Positions 45,288-53,559 of a stretch of DNA of 64,000 nt are shown here, one piece after another. Position 1 is the stretch's first letter; each line of letters opens with the position of its first letter. Position numbers and translations under genes: made by a program. The stretch covers positions 496,001 through 560,000 of the forward strand of contig NZ_QICJ01000001.1 of assembly GCF_003201105.1 (NCBI RefSeq), read 5' to 3'. Source of the DNA: Dyella sp. AtDHG13 (GTDB taxonomy: Bacteria > Pseudomonadota > Gammaproteobacteria > Xanthomonadales > Rhodanobacteraceae). The notes beneath the pieces were generated by a model that was not told the origin of the DNA, searched no databases, and saw only the letters and a list, made by a program, of their open reading frames with translations.

Positions 45288-46838
45288 ATGCAGGACACCC
45301 CGAACCGCCCTTCCCTCGGCAGGCGCTCATGGCTCGCCGCCATCAGCGTGCTGCTCGTACTCGGCACCAGCGCCGCCGCCGCACGAAGCGGCAGCGCACT
45401 CTCCCAGGACGATGTGGACTGGCTGCGGCGCGACAGCTTCGAGCTGGATACCGCCACCGTCGCCATGTACCGCGACCTCGGCCGCTCGCGGCTGCTCGAC
45501 CGGCAACTCGACGGACGCATCAGCGACGACCTCCCCGCCCCGATCACCGCGCTGATCAACTCCTACGAAGCGGCCAACACGCCGACCGAGCAAGTCCTGG
45601 CCGGCCTGCGCGACGAGCAGGAGAAGATCAAGGCCATGCCCGATGGCGATGAGAAGACTGCGGCGAAGAAGGCCCAGCAGCAGCACGCCAACGACCTTCT
45701 CCAGCAGGCGCAGGAAATCGAAATGCTGCATGCCGTCTACGGCCCGAACCAGCTCAAGGAGCAGATGGTGTGGTTCTGGCTCAATCATTTCAGCGTGTAC
45801 GGCGCCAAGGGGCGCGTGCGTTGGGTGGCCGCCGACTATGTGCAGAACACGATCCGGCCGCATGCGCTGGGCAAGTTCCGCGATCTGGTCATGGCCACGC
45901 TGGAAAGCCCGGCGATGATGGAGTTCCTGGACAACGCCCAGAACGCCAAGGGCCACGTCAACGAAAACTATGCGCGCGAATTGATGGAACTGCACACGCT
46001 GGGCGTCGGTTCCGGCTACACCCAGCAGGACGTGCAGCAGCTGGCGCTGATCCTCACCGGCGCCGGCGTGGCGCCCCTGCGCGATCCCGACGCCATGCGT
46101 CCGCGCGTGGCGGAGATGGTGGTGCGCAACGGCATGTTCGAGTTCAATCCCAAGCGCCACGACTTCAGCGACAAGGTGCTGCTCGGCCACAAGATCAAGG
46201 GCAGCGGCTTCGACGAGATCTCCGAAGCCGTCGACATCATCACCAAACAGCCGGCGTGCGCGCAGTTCGTATCGAAGAAGCTCGCCGAGTACTTCGTCGC
46301 CGACCAGCCGCCGCCGGAACTGGTGGCGAAGATGGCGCGCACCTTCCAGCGCACCGATGGCGACATCGCCGAGGTATTGCGCACCATGTTCGAGTCCAGG
46401 GAACTGGCCGCCACCTACGGCAAGAAGTTCAAGGACCCGATGCAGTTCGTGGTGTCCTCGGTGCGCATGGCCTATGACGGCAAGCCCATCGCCAATGCCA
46501 AGCCGCTGCTCAACTGGCTCAACCAGCTCGGCGAGCCGGTGTTCGGCAGGCTGACCCCGGACGGCTGGCCGCTGGACAGCACGGGCTGGTCCAGCTCGGG
46601 ACAGATGGCCAAGCGCTTCGAGATCGCCGGCGCCATCGGCACCGGCAACAACCGCCTGCTGACGCCCGAAGGCCAACCCAAGAGCGGCGGCGACTTCCCC
46701 ATGCTCACCACGCGGCTCTACTACGACACCTTCGACACAAAGCTGAGTGCGCCGACGCGCGAAGCGCTGGCCAAGGCCACCACGCAGCAGGAATGGAACA
46801 CCTTCCTGCTCTCCTCGCCCGACTTCAACTACCGCTGA
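45288..46838 (+). CDS. DUF1800 family exported protein
   Basis: 516 residues with a signal peptide (SWLAAISVLLVLGTSAAAA). The DUF1800 core is plain: QMVWFWLNHFSVYGAKG, NENYARELMELHTLGVGSGYTQQDV and KRHDFSDKVLLG. The biochemical role is unknown; members almost always lie next to a DUF1501 gene, as here (9 bp). The two probably act together in the periplasm. Confidence 0.92.
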   Translation: MQDTPNRPSLGRRSWLAAISVLLVLGTSAAAARSGSALSQDDVDWLRRDSFELDTATVAMYRDLGRSRLLDRQLDGRISDDLPAPITALINSYEAANTPTEQVLAGLRDEQEKIKAMPDGDEKTAAKKAQQQHANDLLQQAQEIEMLHAVYGPNQLKEQMVWFWLNHFSVYGAKGRVRWVAADYVQNTIRPHALGKFRDLVMATLESPAMMEFLDNAQNAKGHVNENYARELMELHTLGVGSGYTQQDVQQLALILTGAGVAPLRDPDAMRPRVAEMVVRNGMFEFNPKRHDFSDKVLLGHKIKGSGFDEISEAVDIITKQPACAQFVSKKLAEYFVADQPPPELVAKMARTFQRTDGDIAEVLRTMFESRELAATYGKKFKDPMQFVVSSVRMAYDGKPIANAKPLLNWLNQLGEPVFGRLTPDGWPLDSTGWSSSGQMAKRFEIAGAIGTGNNRLLTPEGQPKSGGDFPMLTTRLYYDTFDTKLSAPTREALAKATTQQEWNTFLLSSPDFNYR

Positions 46839-46847
46839 GGCCACGCC

Positions 46848-48050
46848 ATGAAACGCCGCGAATTCCTGCTCGCCGCCGCCACCGCTGCCGTCGCCGCGCC
46901 CGCCTTATCGTTCTCGGGAAAGCTGTTCGCCGCACCGGCCAACAGCCCGCGCTTCCTGCTGGTGTTTCTGCGCGGCGGCTATGACTGCAACAACCTGCTC
47001 GTGCCCTACAGCAGCGATTTCTACTACGAGTCGCGCCCCACGCTCGCCATCGCCAAACCCGATCCGTACAACGCCAACAGCGCGATCGGGCTGGACGGCA
47101 ACTGGGGCCTCAACCCCGTGCTGCGCGATTCCATCTATCCGCTGTGGCAGAAGCGGCAGGTCGCCTTCGTGCCGTTCGCCGGCACCGACGACATGTCGCG
47201 CAGCCACTTCGAAACGCAGGACAACATCGAGTCCGGCGAGCCGACCGAACAGCGCAGCAACTTCCGCTCCGGCTTCATGGCGCGCCTGTCCGGCCAGATG
47301 AGCGCCGTGCCTTCCATTGCCTTCACCGATGCCTTGCCGCTTTCGTTCCAGGGCAGCGGCCGCGACATACCCAACATCTCCCTGCGAGGCAACACCAAGC
47401 CCGTCTACGACGAACGGCAGGCCGGCATCCTCGCCGGCATGTATCGCGACACCAACCTGGCTTCGGCCGCTGCTGATGGCCTGGAACTGCGCCAGACCGT
47501 GTCCAAGGAGCTGCAGGACGAAATGATGAAGGCGAACCGCGGCGCGCCCAACGCCAAGAGTTTCGCCGACGAAACGCAGCGCATCGCCACCATGATGCGC
47601 GACCAGTACCGCCTGGGCTTCGTCGACGTGGGCGGCTGGGACACGCACGTCAACCAGGGCAACGTCACCGGACAGCTGGCCAACAACCTCAGCAACCTCG
47701 GCAAGGGTATCGCCGCCTATGCCGATGCGCTGGGCGACGAGTGGAACAACACGGTCGTAGTGGTGGTGTCCGAGTTCGGCCGCACCTTCCGCGAGAACGG
47801 CAATAAAGGCACCGATCACGGCCACGGGACCGTGTACTGGGTGCTGGGCGGCAAGGTGAACGGGGGACGCATCGCCGGCCAGCAAGTGGCGGTGAATCCG
47901 CAGAGCCTGCTGCAGAACCGCGACTACCCCGTGCTCAACAACTATCGCGACGTGCTCGGCGGGCTGCTGGGGCGCATGTGGGGTTTGTCAGGCAGCCAGC
48001 TGCAGTCGGTGTTTCCCGGCGCGCATCCGCGCGACCTGCAACTGGTGTAG
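46848..48050 (+). CDS. DUF1501 family protein, Tat-exported
   Basis: 400 residues. Twin-arginine signal MKRREFLLAAATAAVAAPAL. The DUF1501 fold is related to sulfatases/alkaline phosphatases: FLRGGYDCNNLLVPY, DDMSRSHFETQDNIE, VDVGGWDTHVNQG, VVSEFGRTFRENGNKGTDHGHG with likely metal-binding His and Asp. Function is unknown. It is in an operon with the DUF1800 gene; TGAGG overlaps the preceding stop as the ribosome site. Confidence 0.92.
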   Translation: MKRREFLLAAATAAVAAPALSFSGKLFAAPANSPRFLLVFLRGGYDCNNLLVPYSSDFYYESRPTLAIAKPDPYNANSAIGLDGNWGLNPVLRDSIYPLWQKRQVAFVPFAGTDDMSRSHFETQDNIESGEPTEQRSNFRSGFMARLSGQMSAVPSIAFTDALPLSFQGSGRDIPNISLRGNTKPVYDERQAGILAGMYRDTNLASAAADGLELRQTVSKELQDEMMKANRGAPNAKSFADETQRIATMMRDQYRLGFVDVGGWDTHVNQGNVTGQLANNLSNLGKGIAAYADALGDEWNNTVVVVVSEFGRTFRENGNKGTDHGHGTVYWVLGGKVNGGRIAGQQVAVNPQSLLQNRDYPVLNNYRDVLGGLLGRMWGLSGSQLQSVFPGAHPRDLQLV

Positions 48051-48112
48051 TCAGCCGAAGCGCTTCTGCGGAGCGTCGTCGTTCCGCGGAAGCGCGCATG
48101 CCGCGCGACGCT

Positions 48113-48559
48113 TCACGCCACGCGGCGATAGCGGCCAGACATCACGGGCTCCCACTTCACACCGCCGTCGAACGAGCTCTCCAGCTTCAACGTGAACACG
48201 TCATCGTCCTCGAACACGTAGACGTGCCGCGTCTGCCCACGTGGCGAACTGCGCACGAAGGTCAGGCTGTCGCCATTCCACACACCTGGCGCCGGCATGC
48301 CAGGCACGAAGCCGTAGCTGTCGAACCAGTACAGGCTGTACTGGTCGTGCTCCGGCTCCATCACGAACACGGCGTGTGCCTGCAAGCTTGTATTGCCATC
48401 GCGTTCTTCGCGGTAATCCTGCACCAGCGCGCGGCCATTGAGCGCCACGCGCGCCGTGACGTACCCGACCGCCGCGCCGCCCTGCCCCCAGCGCGTGGTG
48501 GCGATGGTTTCATCGCCCTGCCAATCGCCCGCAAGGCGGGCCAATACGTTCGCGGTCAT
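48113..48559 (-). CDS. DUF1579-like protein
   Basis: 148 residues, all-beta lipocalin-like pattern (LAGDWQGDETI at the start, FDSYGFVPGMPAPGVWNGDSLTF, and a final MSGRYRRVA). No signal peptide. Third gene of the padR-HAAS unit; starts 3 bp after the previous stop, so translation is coupled. The ligand or enzyme role is unknown. Confidence 0.8.
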   Translation of the reverse strand: MTANVLARLAGDWQGDETIATTRWGQGGAAVGYVTARVALNGRALVQDYREERDGNTSLQAHAVFVMEPEHDQYSLYWFDSYGFVPGMPAPGVWNGDSLTFVRSSPRGQTRHVYVFEDDDVFTLKLESSFDGGVKWEPVMSGRYRRVA

Positions 48560-48562
48560 GGC

Positions 48563-49480
48563 TCAACCGTCCTCGCCCGACAGGCGCACCAGCAGACCCT
48601 TGGCGATGGCGCCATGCAGCTTGCCCAGCCCGCGCACCATGTGCAGCGTGGCGAACAACAGCAGGATGCCGGCGATGCAGGTCAACACGGCCAGCGGCCA
48701 GTAGTTGCCGTCGCACAGCCAATGCGGAATGCCGCAGTTCAGATAGATCACGTCCTCCACGCTCAGCGCCTTCAGCACCGGCGTGCCGATAAAGGCCAGC
48801 GAAATGCTCAGCAGGGTGATGGTCAGCGTGAAGTACAGGATGCCCAGCGGCAACATCAGCACCATGTAGAACAGCGTGGTCCAGGTATGCACATCGGTGA
48901 AGATGGCCCCCACGCGCTGGCTCAGCGACTTGCCGGCATTGGACGGATACAGCGGCCGGCGCGGCATGCGCACGCCGAGCATCGTCTCCACGATGCGCCC
49001 TTCCAGCAGCGACAGCGCGCGCACCGTGGCCAGGAACAGGATGGCGAAGGGAATGCCGATGATGAGCACCGACAAGCCCATCGACAGCGACACGCCCGTC
49101 ACCGCCCAGGTGAAGTAGAAGATGCCCGTGGCCAACGCCAGCAGCATGTAGAACAGCGCGCCCCAGGTGCGCGAATCGGCGGCGACGCCAAAGAAGCGTC
49201 CCGGCAGCGAGCGGCGCCTGGGCGGCGGCGGCGGACGCAGCGCGCGCTGGATCTTGATCTCCTGGTCACGATAGATGTCCGCCACCTCTTCCGGCGCCCC
49301 GTACGTGCTCACCACGTGCGCCAGCATGTCGGCTTCGCTGCGCTGCGGGTTGTCGGCCAGCTCGGCGCGCAGGTGTTCCTCCGCGTCGTACAGCGCATCC
49401 TGGATCAGCGCGGGGTCCGCGCCCTTCAGCGCCGCGCGCAGCTGTTTCAGGTATTCGGCGATCGTGCGTGGTGCATTCAT
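48563..49480 (-). CDS. HAAS/DUF1700-sensor membrane protein
   Basis: 305 residues. The N-terminal HAAS domain (AEYLKQLRAALKGAD, DALYDAEEHLRAEL, VVSTYGAPEEVAD; about 1-70) is the classic partner of PadR regulators. A Pro/Arg linker leads into two repeated membrane units (about 100-160 and 190-245, each with TWxxLFYM and LSISL/LSMGL patterns), matching the PF13796 sensor type, and a final helix. The ATG overlaps the padR stop (TAATG). It probably titrates or signals to PadR in response to envelope state. Confidence 0.85.
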   Translation of the reverse strand: MNAPRTIAEYLKQLRAALKGADPALIQDALYDAEEHLRAELADNPQRSEADMLAHVVSTYGAPEEVADIYRDQEIKIQRALRPPPPPRRRSLPGRFFGVAADSRTWGALFYMLLALATGIFYFTWAVTGVSLSMGLSVLIIGIPFAILFLATVRALSLLEGRIVETMLGVRMPRRPLYPSNAGKSLSQRVGAIFTDVHTWTTLFYMVLMLPLGILYFTLTITLLSISLAFIGTPVLKALSVEDVIYLNCGIPHWLCDGNYWPLAVLTCIAGILLLFATLHMVRGLGKLHGAIAKGLLVRLSGEDG

Positions 49481-49842
49481 TACACCTCTCCTTGCAGAAC
49501 GGCATCGACGGAGTCGCGCGTGGCCGACCAGGCATCCACCCAGTCACGCAGGACCTCGCGCCCCTGCTTCGTTATGCGGTAATAGCGCCGCGGCGGACCG
49601 CTGATGGAAGGCTCCACCTCGCTGGCCAGCAGCCCTGCCCCCTCGAGATTGCGCAGCACGGGATACAGGGCACTCTGTTTCCCGGCAAGCACGCCCTCGC
49701 CCATGTCTTCCAGCCGCTTGGCGATCTGGTAGCCATACATCGGCTGCCGCGACCGCCCAAGCACCGCCAGCAGCACCAGCGATACGGTGCCCGCCGACAG
49801 CTCCTTCTGGAACTTCTTCAGATGGCTGCTGTTGTCTTCCAT
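49480..49842 (-). CDS. PadR-family transcriptional regulator
   Basis: 120 residues. The winged helix has VLLAVLGRSRQPMYGYQIAKRL and GKQSALYPVLRNLEGAGLLAS with the RRYYRITKQGREVL wing; the C-terminal helix dimerises. First gene of the operon and probably its repressor. Ribosome site AGGTGGGGC. A 17-bp palindrome lies about 40 bp upstream. Confidence 0.92.
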   Translation of the reverse strand: MEDNSSHLKKFQKELSAGTVSLVLLAVLGRSRQPMYGYQIAKRLEDMGEGVLAGKQSALYPVLRNLEGAGLLASEVEPSISGPPRRYYRITKQGREVLRDWVDAWSATRDSVDAVLQGEV

Positions 49843-49880
49843 GCCCCACCTGCACTGCTACCCATCGTGGACTCCACCAT

Positions 49881-49897
49881 AGTGTGAAGTTCGCACT
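49881..49897. promoter_or_regulatory. candidate PadR operator
   Basis: AGTGTGAAGTTCGCACT is a 17-bp palindrome with one mismatch, 39 bp upstream of padR, in the expected promoter position for autoregulation. Confidence 0.55.
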
Positions 49898-50126
49898 AGT
49901 GCATGGGCATGAAGTCATGCCCTGGACCGGAAGCGGTTGGATGTGTCGCCTGCGCTGGCGATCGAGCCCGCTCACGGCAATCGCCGGGCAGCGTTGCTCA
50001 GTTCAGAAAAAGGGTGTTTGGACCTTGGCTCAGGCGGGGCTTGGGAAGACGGCCGCGTGCAGACACAACCATGCCGACTGACGCCAAGCCAACGGAAAGC
50101 GACCGATGCCGAGCCAGCCCCTTCTT

Positions 50127-50384
50127 TCAGTGCTCGTTGACCCAGATTTCCTCGATGTTGTTCATCACCGCGAGTTTCACGTCGGGTTGCGACAACTTCG
50201 AAACGTCGAAGATGCGACCGTGGCGCATCCCTCGGTAAACCCCATCTTTCCGGAACGTTGCCGCCCATATGACGCTGTCCAACGCCGCCGTGTCGTACTG
50301 CGCGGTGTAGTTGAACCCGTTACTGGTCACGCCAAAAAGGTCATGCATAAACGCTTGCTCCGCGGGCGGCTCGTGCGCGGACAC
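50127..50384 (-). CDS. small protein of unknown function
   Basis: 85 residues from a GTG at 50384 with AAAGG upstream; the GTG overlaps the TAG of an upstream open frame (TAGTG). An internal ATG at 50348 would give 73 residues. The sequence (FNYTAQYDTAALDSVIWAATFRKDGVYRGMRHGRIFDVSKL) has ordered composition and lower GC than the surroundings. No family recognised. Confidence 0.5.
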   Translation of the reverse strand: MSAHEPPAEQAFMHDLFGVTSNGFNYTAQYDTAALDSVIWAATFRKDGVYRGMRHGRIFDVSKLSQPDVKLAVMNNIEEIWVNEH

Positions 50385-50575
50385 TACACCTTTGCCCAGG
50401 GATGCATGTGAAAGGGAATCACGGGCTCCGTGAAGAAGGGAAACACGCTTCTTATGGAGCCGTCGCGGTCACTTTGAAGCGCCTTGCGCGCGCGGGACCA
50501 CAGCTCTCCGATGGAGATCTTCGACGCTGAATGCAAAAACATGCATCGAGATTTTCCCAATCTTTCACGGGTCAC
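50384..50575 (-). CDS. possible small ORF coupled to the downstream small gene
   Basis: Up to 63 residues (an internal start at MFLHSASKIS is possible). Supported only by the TAGTG overlap with the next gene and by its AT-richer composition like that gene. It has no recognised domain and may be non-coding. Confidence 0.25.
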   Translation of the reverse strand: MTRERLGKSRCMFLHSASKISIGELWSRARKALQSDRDGSIRSVFPFFTEPVIPFHMHPWAKV

Positions 50576-50632
50576 GCACGATGCGCCTCATACAACAACG
50601 GCGCCACTACGGGCAGTCATCGAGAGAACATC

Positions 50633-50818
50633 ATGGACAAGAATCGCGTTGAAGGCACGAAGCACGAGATCAAGGGCGCCATGAAGGAAGGCGTTGGCAA
50701 GGTCACGGGAAATCCTGCCAAAGAGGCGGCGGGAGCGATCGAGAAGAACGCCGGCAAGGTACAGAAGGAAGTCGGCAAGGAACACGATCGCCAGCGTGAT
50801 GCGGACAAGCATCACTGA
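50633..50818 (+). CDS. CsbD-family stress protein
   Basis: 61 residues, hydrophilic, with the CsbD pattern: N-terminal MDKNRVEGTKHEIKGAMKEGVGKVTGNP, then repeats of AG(K)xxKEVGK. Members are abundant general-stress proteins of unknown mechanism. The ribosome site GAGAGAA precedes the ATG; the longer frame has none. Confidence 0.9.
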   Translation: MDKNRVEGTKHEIKGAMKEGVGKVTGNPAKEAAGAIEKNAGKVQKEVGKEHDRQRDADKHH

Positions 50819-50856
50819 CGGAACCGCGTAACCGACGCGCCGCTTGCCATTGTCGG

Positions 50857-51813
50857 TCAAGCGGCCGCCTTGGGACGGCCTTGTGACAACACCCTGGAGG
50901 GAAACTCGCCGTAGATGCGCCGATAGGCGCTGGAAAAACGCCCGAAGTCCCATACGCCAAAGCGCCCGCATATCTGCGCCACGGTATCCGATGGCCCGGC
51001 GGACTGCAGTGCCTGATGAATGGCGCGCATGCGCCGCAGCATCAGGAATCGATGCGGGCTCAGGCCGAAGTGTTCCAGGAACGCCGTCTGCAAGGTGCGG
51101 TTCGATACGCCCGCCGCCTGGCAAAGATCGCTCACGCGCAGCGCCTCGCTGGTGGATACATCCAGCCTGGCCAGTGCACGCCGGATGATCTCGCGGCGCG
51201 CCAGCCGCGGACGGCCCAGCGCGGAGGCCGGCAGCGGCGCCACTGCCTGCACCGCCTCGCAGACGCCGGACGCAAGCTGCTCGTAAAGCTCGCGCCGCGC
51301 AGGCATGTCGTCCAGCGCGTTCGGATCCACGTCGCCGACCTCGAACATCCGGCACACAAGATCACCCAGCCCCGCGACCAGGCTTGCGCGCGTCTGGCCG
51401 ATAAGGTGATCTCCCGGATCGGGTTGGAAATCCAGCGACGGATCATTCAACCACCGCGCCACCGTGTCGCGACCGACGCTGATGCCCACCCAGCGCATCG
51501 CAGTGCTGTGGTAGCAATAGAAGCTGCGATGGGAGGCAAGCCAGGCGAGGGTCGCGTTGCCCATGGGCTGCCCGTTCATGGCCACGTCGACGCCGCGCGA
51601 CAGCGGAAAGAACAGACCGAAGTTCTCCGGCCGGCAGGCGCCTTCATAGACAGCGCCCGCACCATTGAAGCCCAGCATGACTTCGATGTCGGCCAGGACA
51701 ACGTATTGCATGCACCAGTTGTCCGTGCTCTTCTTCAAGGGGATGAAGCGGCCGGAGACGCCGCGCATGGCCTCTTCGAATTCATCGAAGGCAAGACCGA
51801 AGAGCCGAACCAT
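50857..51813 (-). CDS. AraC-family transcriptional regulator
   Basis: 318 residues. The N-terminal part is a beta-rich sensing domain of the EutR-like kind (FEEAMRGVSGRFIPLKKS..., WLASHRSFYCYHS). The C-terminal AraC domain has two helix-turn-helix units: VSDLCQAAGVSNRTLQTAFLEHFG and VAQICGRFGVWDFGRFSSAYRRIYGEFPS. The effector and target genes are unknown. Strong ribosome site GGAGGGGAC. Divergent from the hypothetical gene at 52323. Confidence 0.9.
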   Translation of the reverse strand: MVRLFGLAFDEFEEAMRGVSGRFIPLKKSTDNWCMQYVVLADIEVMLGFNGAGAVYEGACRPENFGLFFPLSRGVDVAMNGQPMGNATLAWLASHRSFYCYHSTAMRWVGISVGRDTVARWLNDPSLDFQPDPGDHLIGQTRASLVAGLGDLVCRMFEVGDVDPNALDDMPARRELYEQLASGVCEAVQAVAPLPASALGRPRLARREIIRRALARLDVSTSEALRVSDLCQAAGVSNRTLQTAFLEHFGLSPHRFLMLRRMRAIHQALQSAGPSDTVAQICGRFGVWDFGRFSSAYRRIYGEFPSRVLSQGRPKAAA

Positions 51814-52322
51814 GTCCCCTCCACGTCATGGCGTCAAAGGACATCGTCACCGCTTCCGTGTCGGGTGACGCATCCCTTTCATTGGCACCTCGCCGTCGCA
51901 TGCAGATAAAGACCCGCGCGACGGACGAAGGCGTCGCAGGAACATTTACCCGAACTTCGATCAACGCTCAACAGCGCCCCGCTCGAAACGCTCCCTGATT
52001 CACGCTTGCACCTTGTGCTTGGGCTTGTTGCGCGGCGCGGCCTGTCATCGGCATCACCTTCATGCATGCGCCTGCGCAGTCGCATGCCCGCGCGATGACG
52101 CCCGGCATCATCGTCGCGTCGCCACGCATTTTTTTCCAGTTTTACGTAGACGGTCTTGCGCGCGCGGAACAAGCTCCAGCCAACGGGTGGCGGTCCAATT
52201 TCCCTTCCATGACAGAAATGTCGACGGAATGGATGTCTCCCCACTGCAGGCTCGGCGATCAGGGCCGGCAAGGGACAGCACGGCAAAGCGGCCATAACGT
52301 GGCGCACGGCAAGGAGGACACT
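51814..52322. other. 509-bp divergent intergenic region
   Basis: Lies between the AraC-family gene and the gene at 52323. I see no credible gene: a long minus-strand open frame covers it but runs antisense through the next gene and lacks a start with a ribosome site. It contains AT-richer patches (around 51940-52030 and 52120-52200) that may hold promoters. No repeat found. Confidence 0.5.
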
Positions 52323-52742
52323 ATGGGGTTGTATCGGGGGCTGCCGGTATCTCATGCCGTATCCGTCGCGCGTGCGCTGCTGGAGCTGGCGAACGATGCG
52401 GTCACGGAAGACGTTCTGCCCAAGCCCATGGCGGCGACCATCTCCGCCACGGCCAGCGACATCGCCTTCCGTCTTGAAACATTCCTGACATCGCGTGGCA
52501 CGGGCTTGCCGCCCAGGCTTCATCAGCATCTCGACGGCGTACTGGTGGATTTCGACGCCATCGTGCAATTCGCCGACCTGGTCGTCGACCACGATCTCAC
52601 GCCTCGCAATATCGGCCACGTCGCCGCGGCGCTCCGCTACACTCTCACGCGTGTGCTGGAACGGTTGCGGGAAGTCGAGCGCGAACTCGACGGCTGCGCT
52701 ACCGATGACCGCACCGGTTTGCCCAGCACGATCACCTGTTAG
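52323..52742 (+). CDS. hypothetical helical protein
   Basis: 139 residues with excellent ribosome site AAGGAGGACACT. Entirely helical pattern with leucine-rich segments (VARALLELANDAVTEDVL, IGHVAAALRYTLTRVLERLREVERELD), suggesting a small helix bundle. No family recognised. The frame is open upstream without a ribosome site. Confidence 0.65.
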   Translation: MGLYRGLPVSHAVSVARALLELANDAVTEDVLPKPMAATISATASDIAFRLETFLTSRGTGLPPRLHQHLDGVLVDFDAIVQFADLVVDHDLTPRNIGHVAAALRYTLTRVLERLREVERELDGCATDDRTGLPSTITC

Positions 52743-52782
52743 CTCCGCGACATCGACGGCGCTCGAGTGATCCCGAGGAACA

Positions 52783-53400
52783 ATGGTCATGATCGAGTGT
52801 TGGTTCGAGTTCGCCAGTAACTACAGCTACCTGAGCGTGATGCGCATCGAGCGGGAGGCGCAGGCGCGCGGCGTGCCCATCGCGTGGCGTCCGTTCCTGC
52901 TCGGGCCGATCTTCCAGTCTTTCGGCTGGACCAACTCGCCCTTCGTGCTGCAGCAGGCCAAGGGGCAGTACGTCTGGCAGGACATGCCGCGCCAATGCCG
53001 CAAGTACGGCCTGCCGTGGCGACAGCCCAGCCAGTTTCCGCGACGCTCGGTACTGCCCACGCGCATCGCCCTGCTTGGTGAGGATCAACCCTGGATGGGC
53101 GCCTTCTGCCGCCGCATCATGCACATGAACTTTGCCGAGGACCGCGACATCGACAATGCCGACGCCGTCAGCGAGGCATTGGCCGAACTCGGCCTGCCGG
53201 CTGACGCCTGGCTGCAGGAAGCCGGCGCGGAGGCCAACAAGCAGCGCCTGCGTGAACGCACCGAGCAGGCCAAGGCGCGAGGCATCTTCGGCGCGCCCAC
53301 CTTCTTCGTGGGCGATGCCATGTACTGGGGCAACGATCGGCTGGACGACGCGCTGGACGACGCGGCCGCCCTGCGGTCTGGCCAGCACACCACTCGCTAG
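52783..53400 (+). CDS. DsbA-family 2-hydroxychromene-2-carboxylate isomerase-like protein
   Basis: 205 residues with the kappa-GST/HCCA-isomerase layout: thioredoxin strand CWFEFASNYSYLSVMRIE (Ser in place of the redox Cys pair), FRPFLLGPIF-like block (AWRPFLLGPIFQSFG) and GIFGAPTFFVGDAMYWGNDRLD with the cis-Pro. Probably a glutathione-dependent isomerase acting on aromatic compounds. Two ATGs (52783, 52789) follow GAGGA; the second has better spacing. Confidence 0.88.
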   Translation: MVMIECWFEFASNYSYLSVMRIEREAQARGVPIAWRPFLLGPIFQSFGWTNSPFVLQQAKGQYVWQDMPRQCRKYGLPWRQPSQFPRRSVLPTRIALLGEDQPWMGAFCRRIMHMNFAEDRDIDNADAVSEALAELGLPADAWLQEAGAEANKQRLRERTEQAKARGIFGAPTFFVGDAMYWGNDRLDDALDDAAALRSGQHTTR

Positions 53401-53559
53401 GTCGGCGACATGGCTAAGTAGTTTTACGCAGTCGCATCAGGTATTTCACCGGACGCACAGGGAAATATCTCATGCTCTGATAGCCCGCACGCCATGCCCG
53501 CGGCCCGCCAGTGCCGCGGGTCCGCTCCCTTCCATGGAGCCATTCGTGCGGATACCACC

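Noticed and set aside
51879-52790. 303-codon minus-strand frame over the region between the AraC gene and the DsbA-like gene
   Set aside because: Overlaps the well-supported gene at 52323-52742 in antisense, lacks a ribosome site, and shows no ordered protein pattern.
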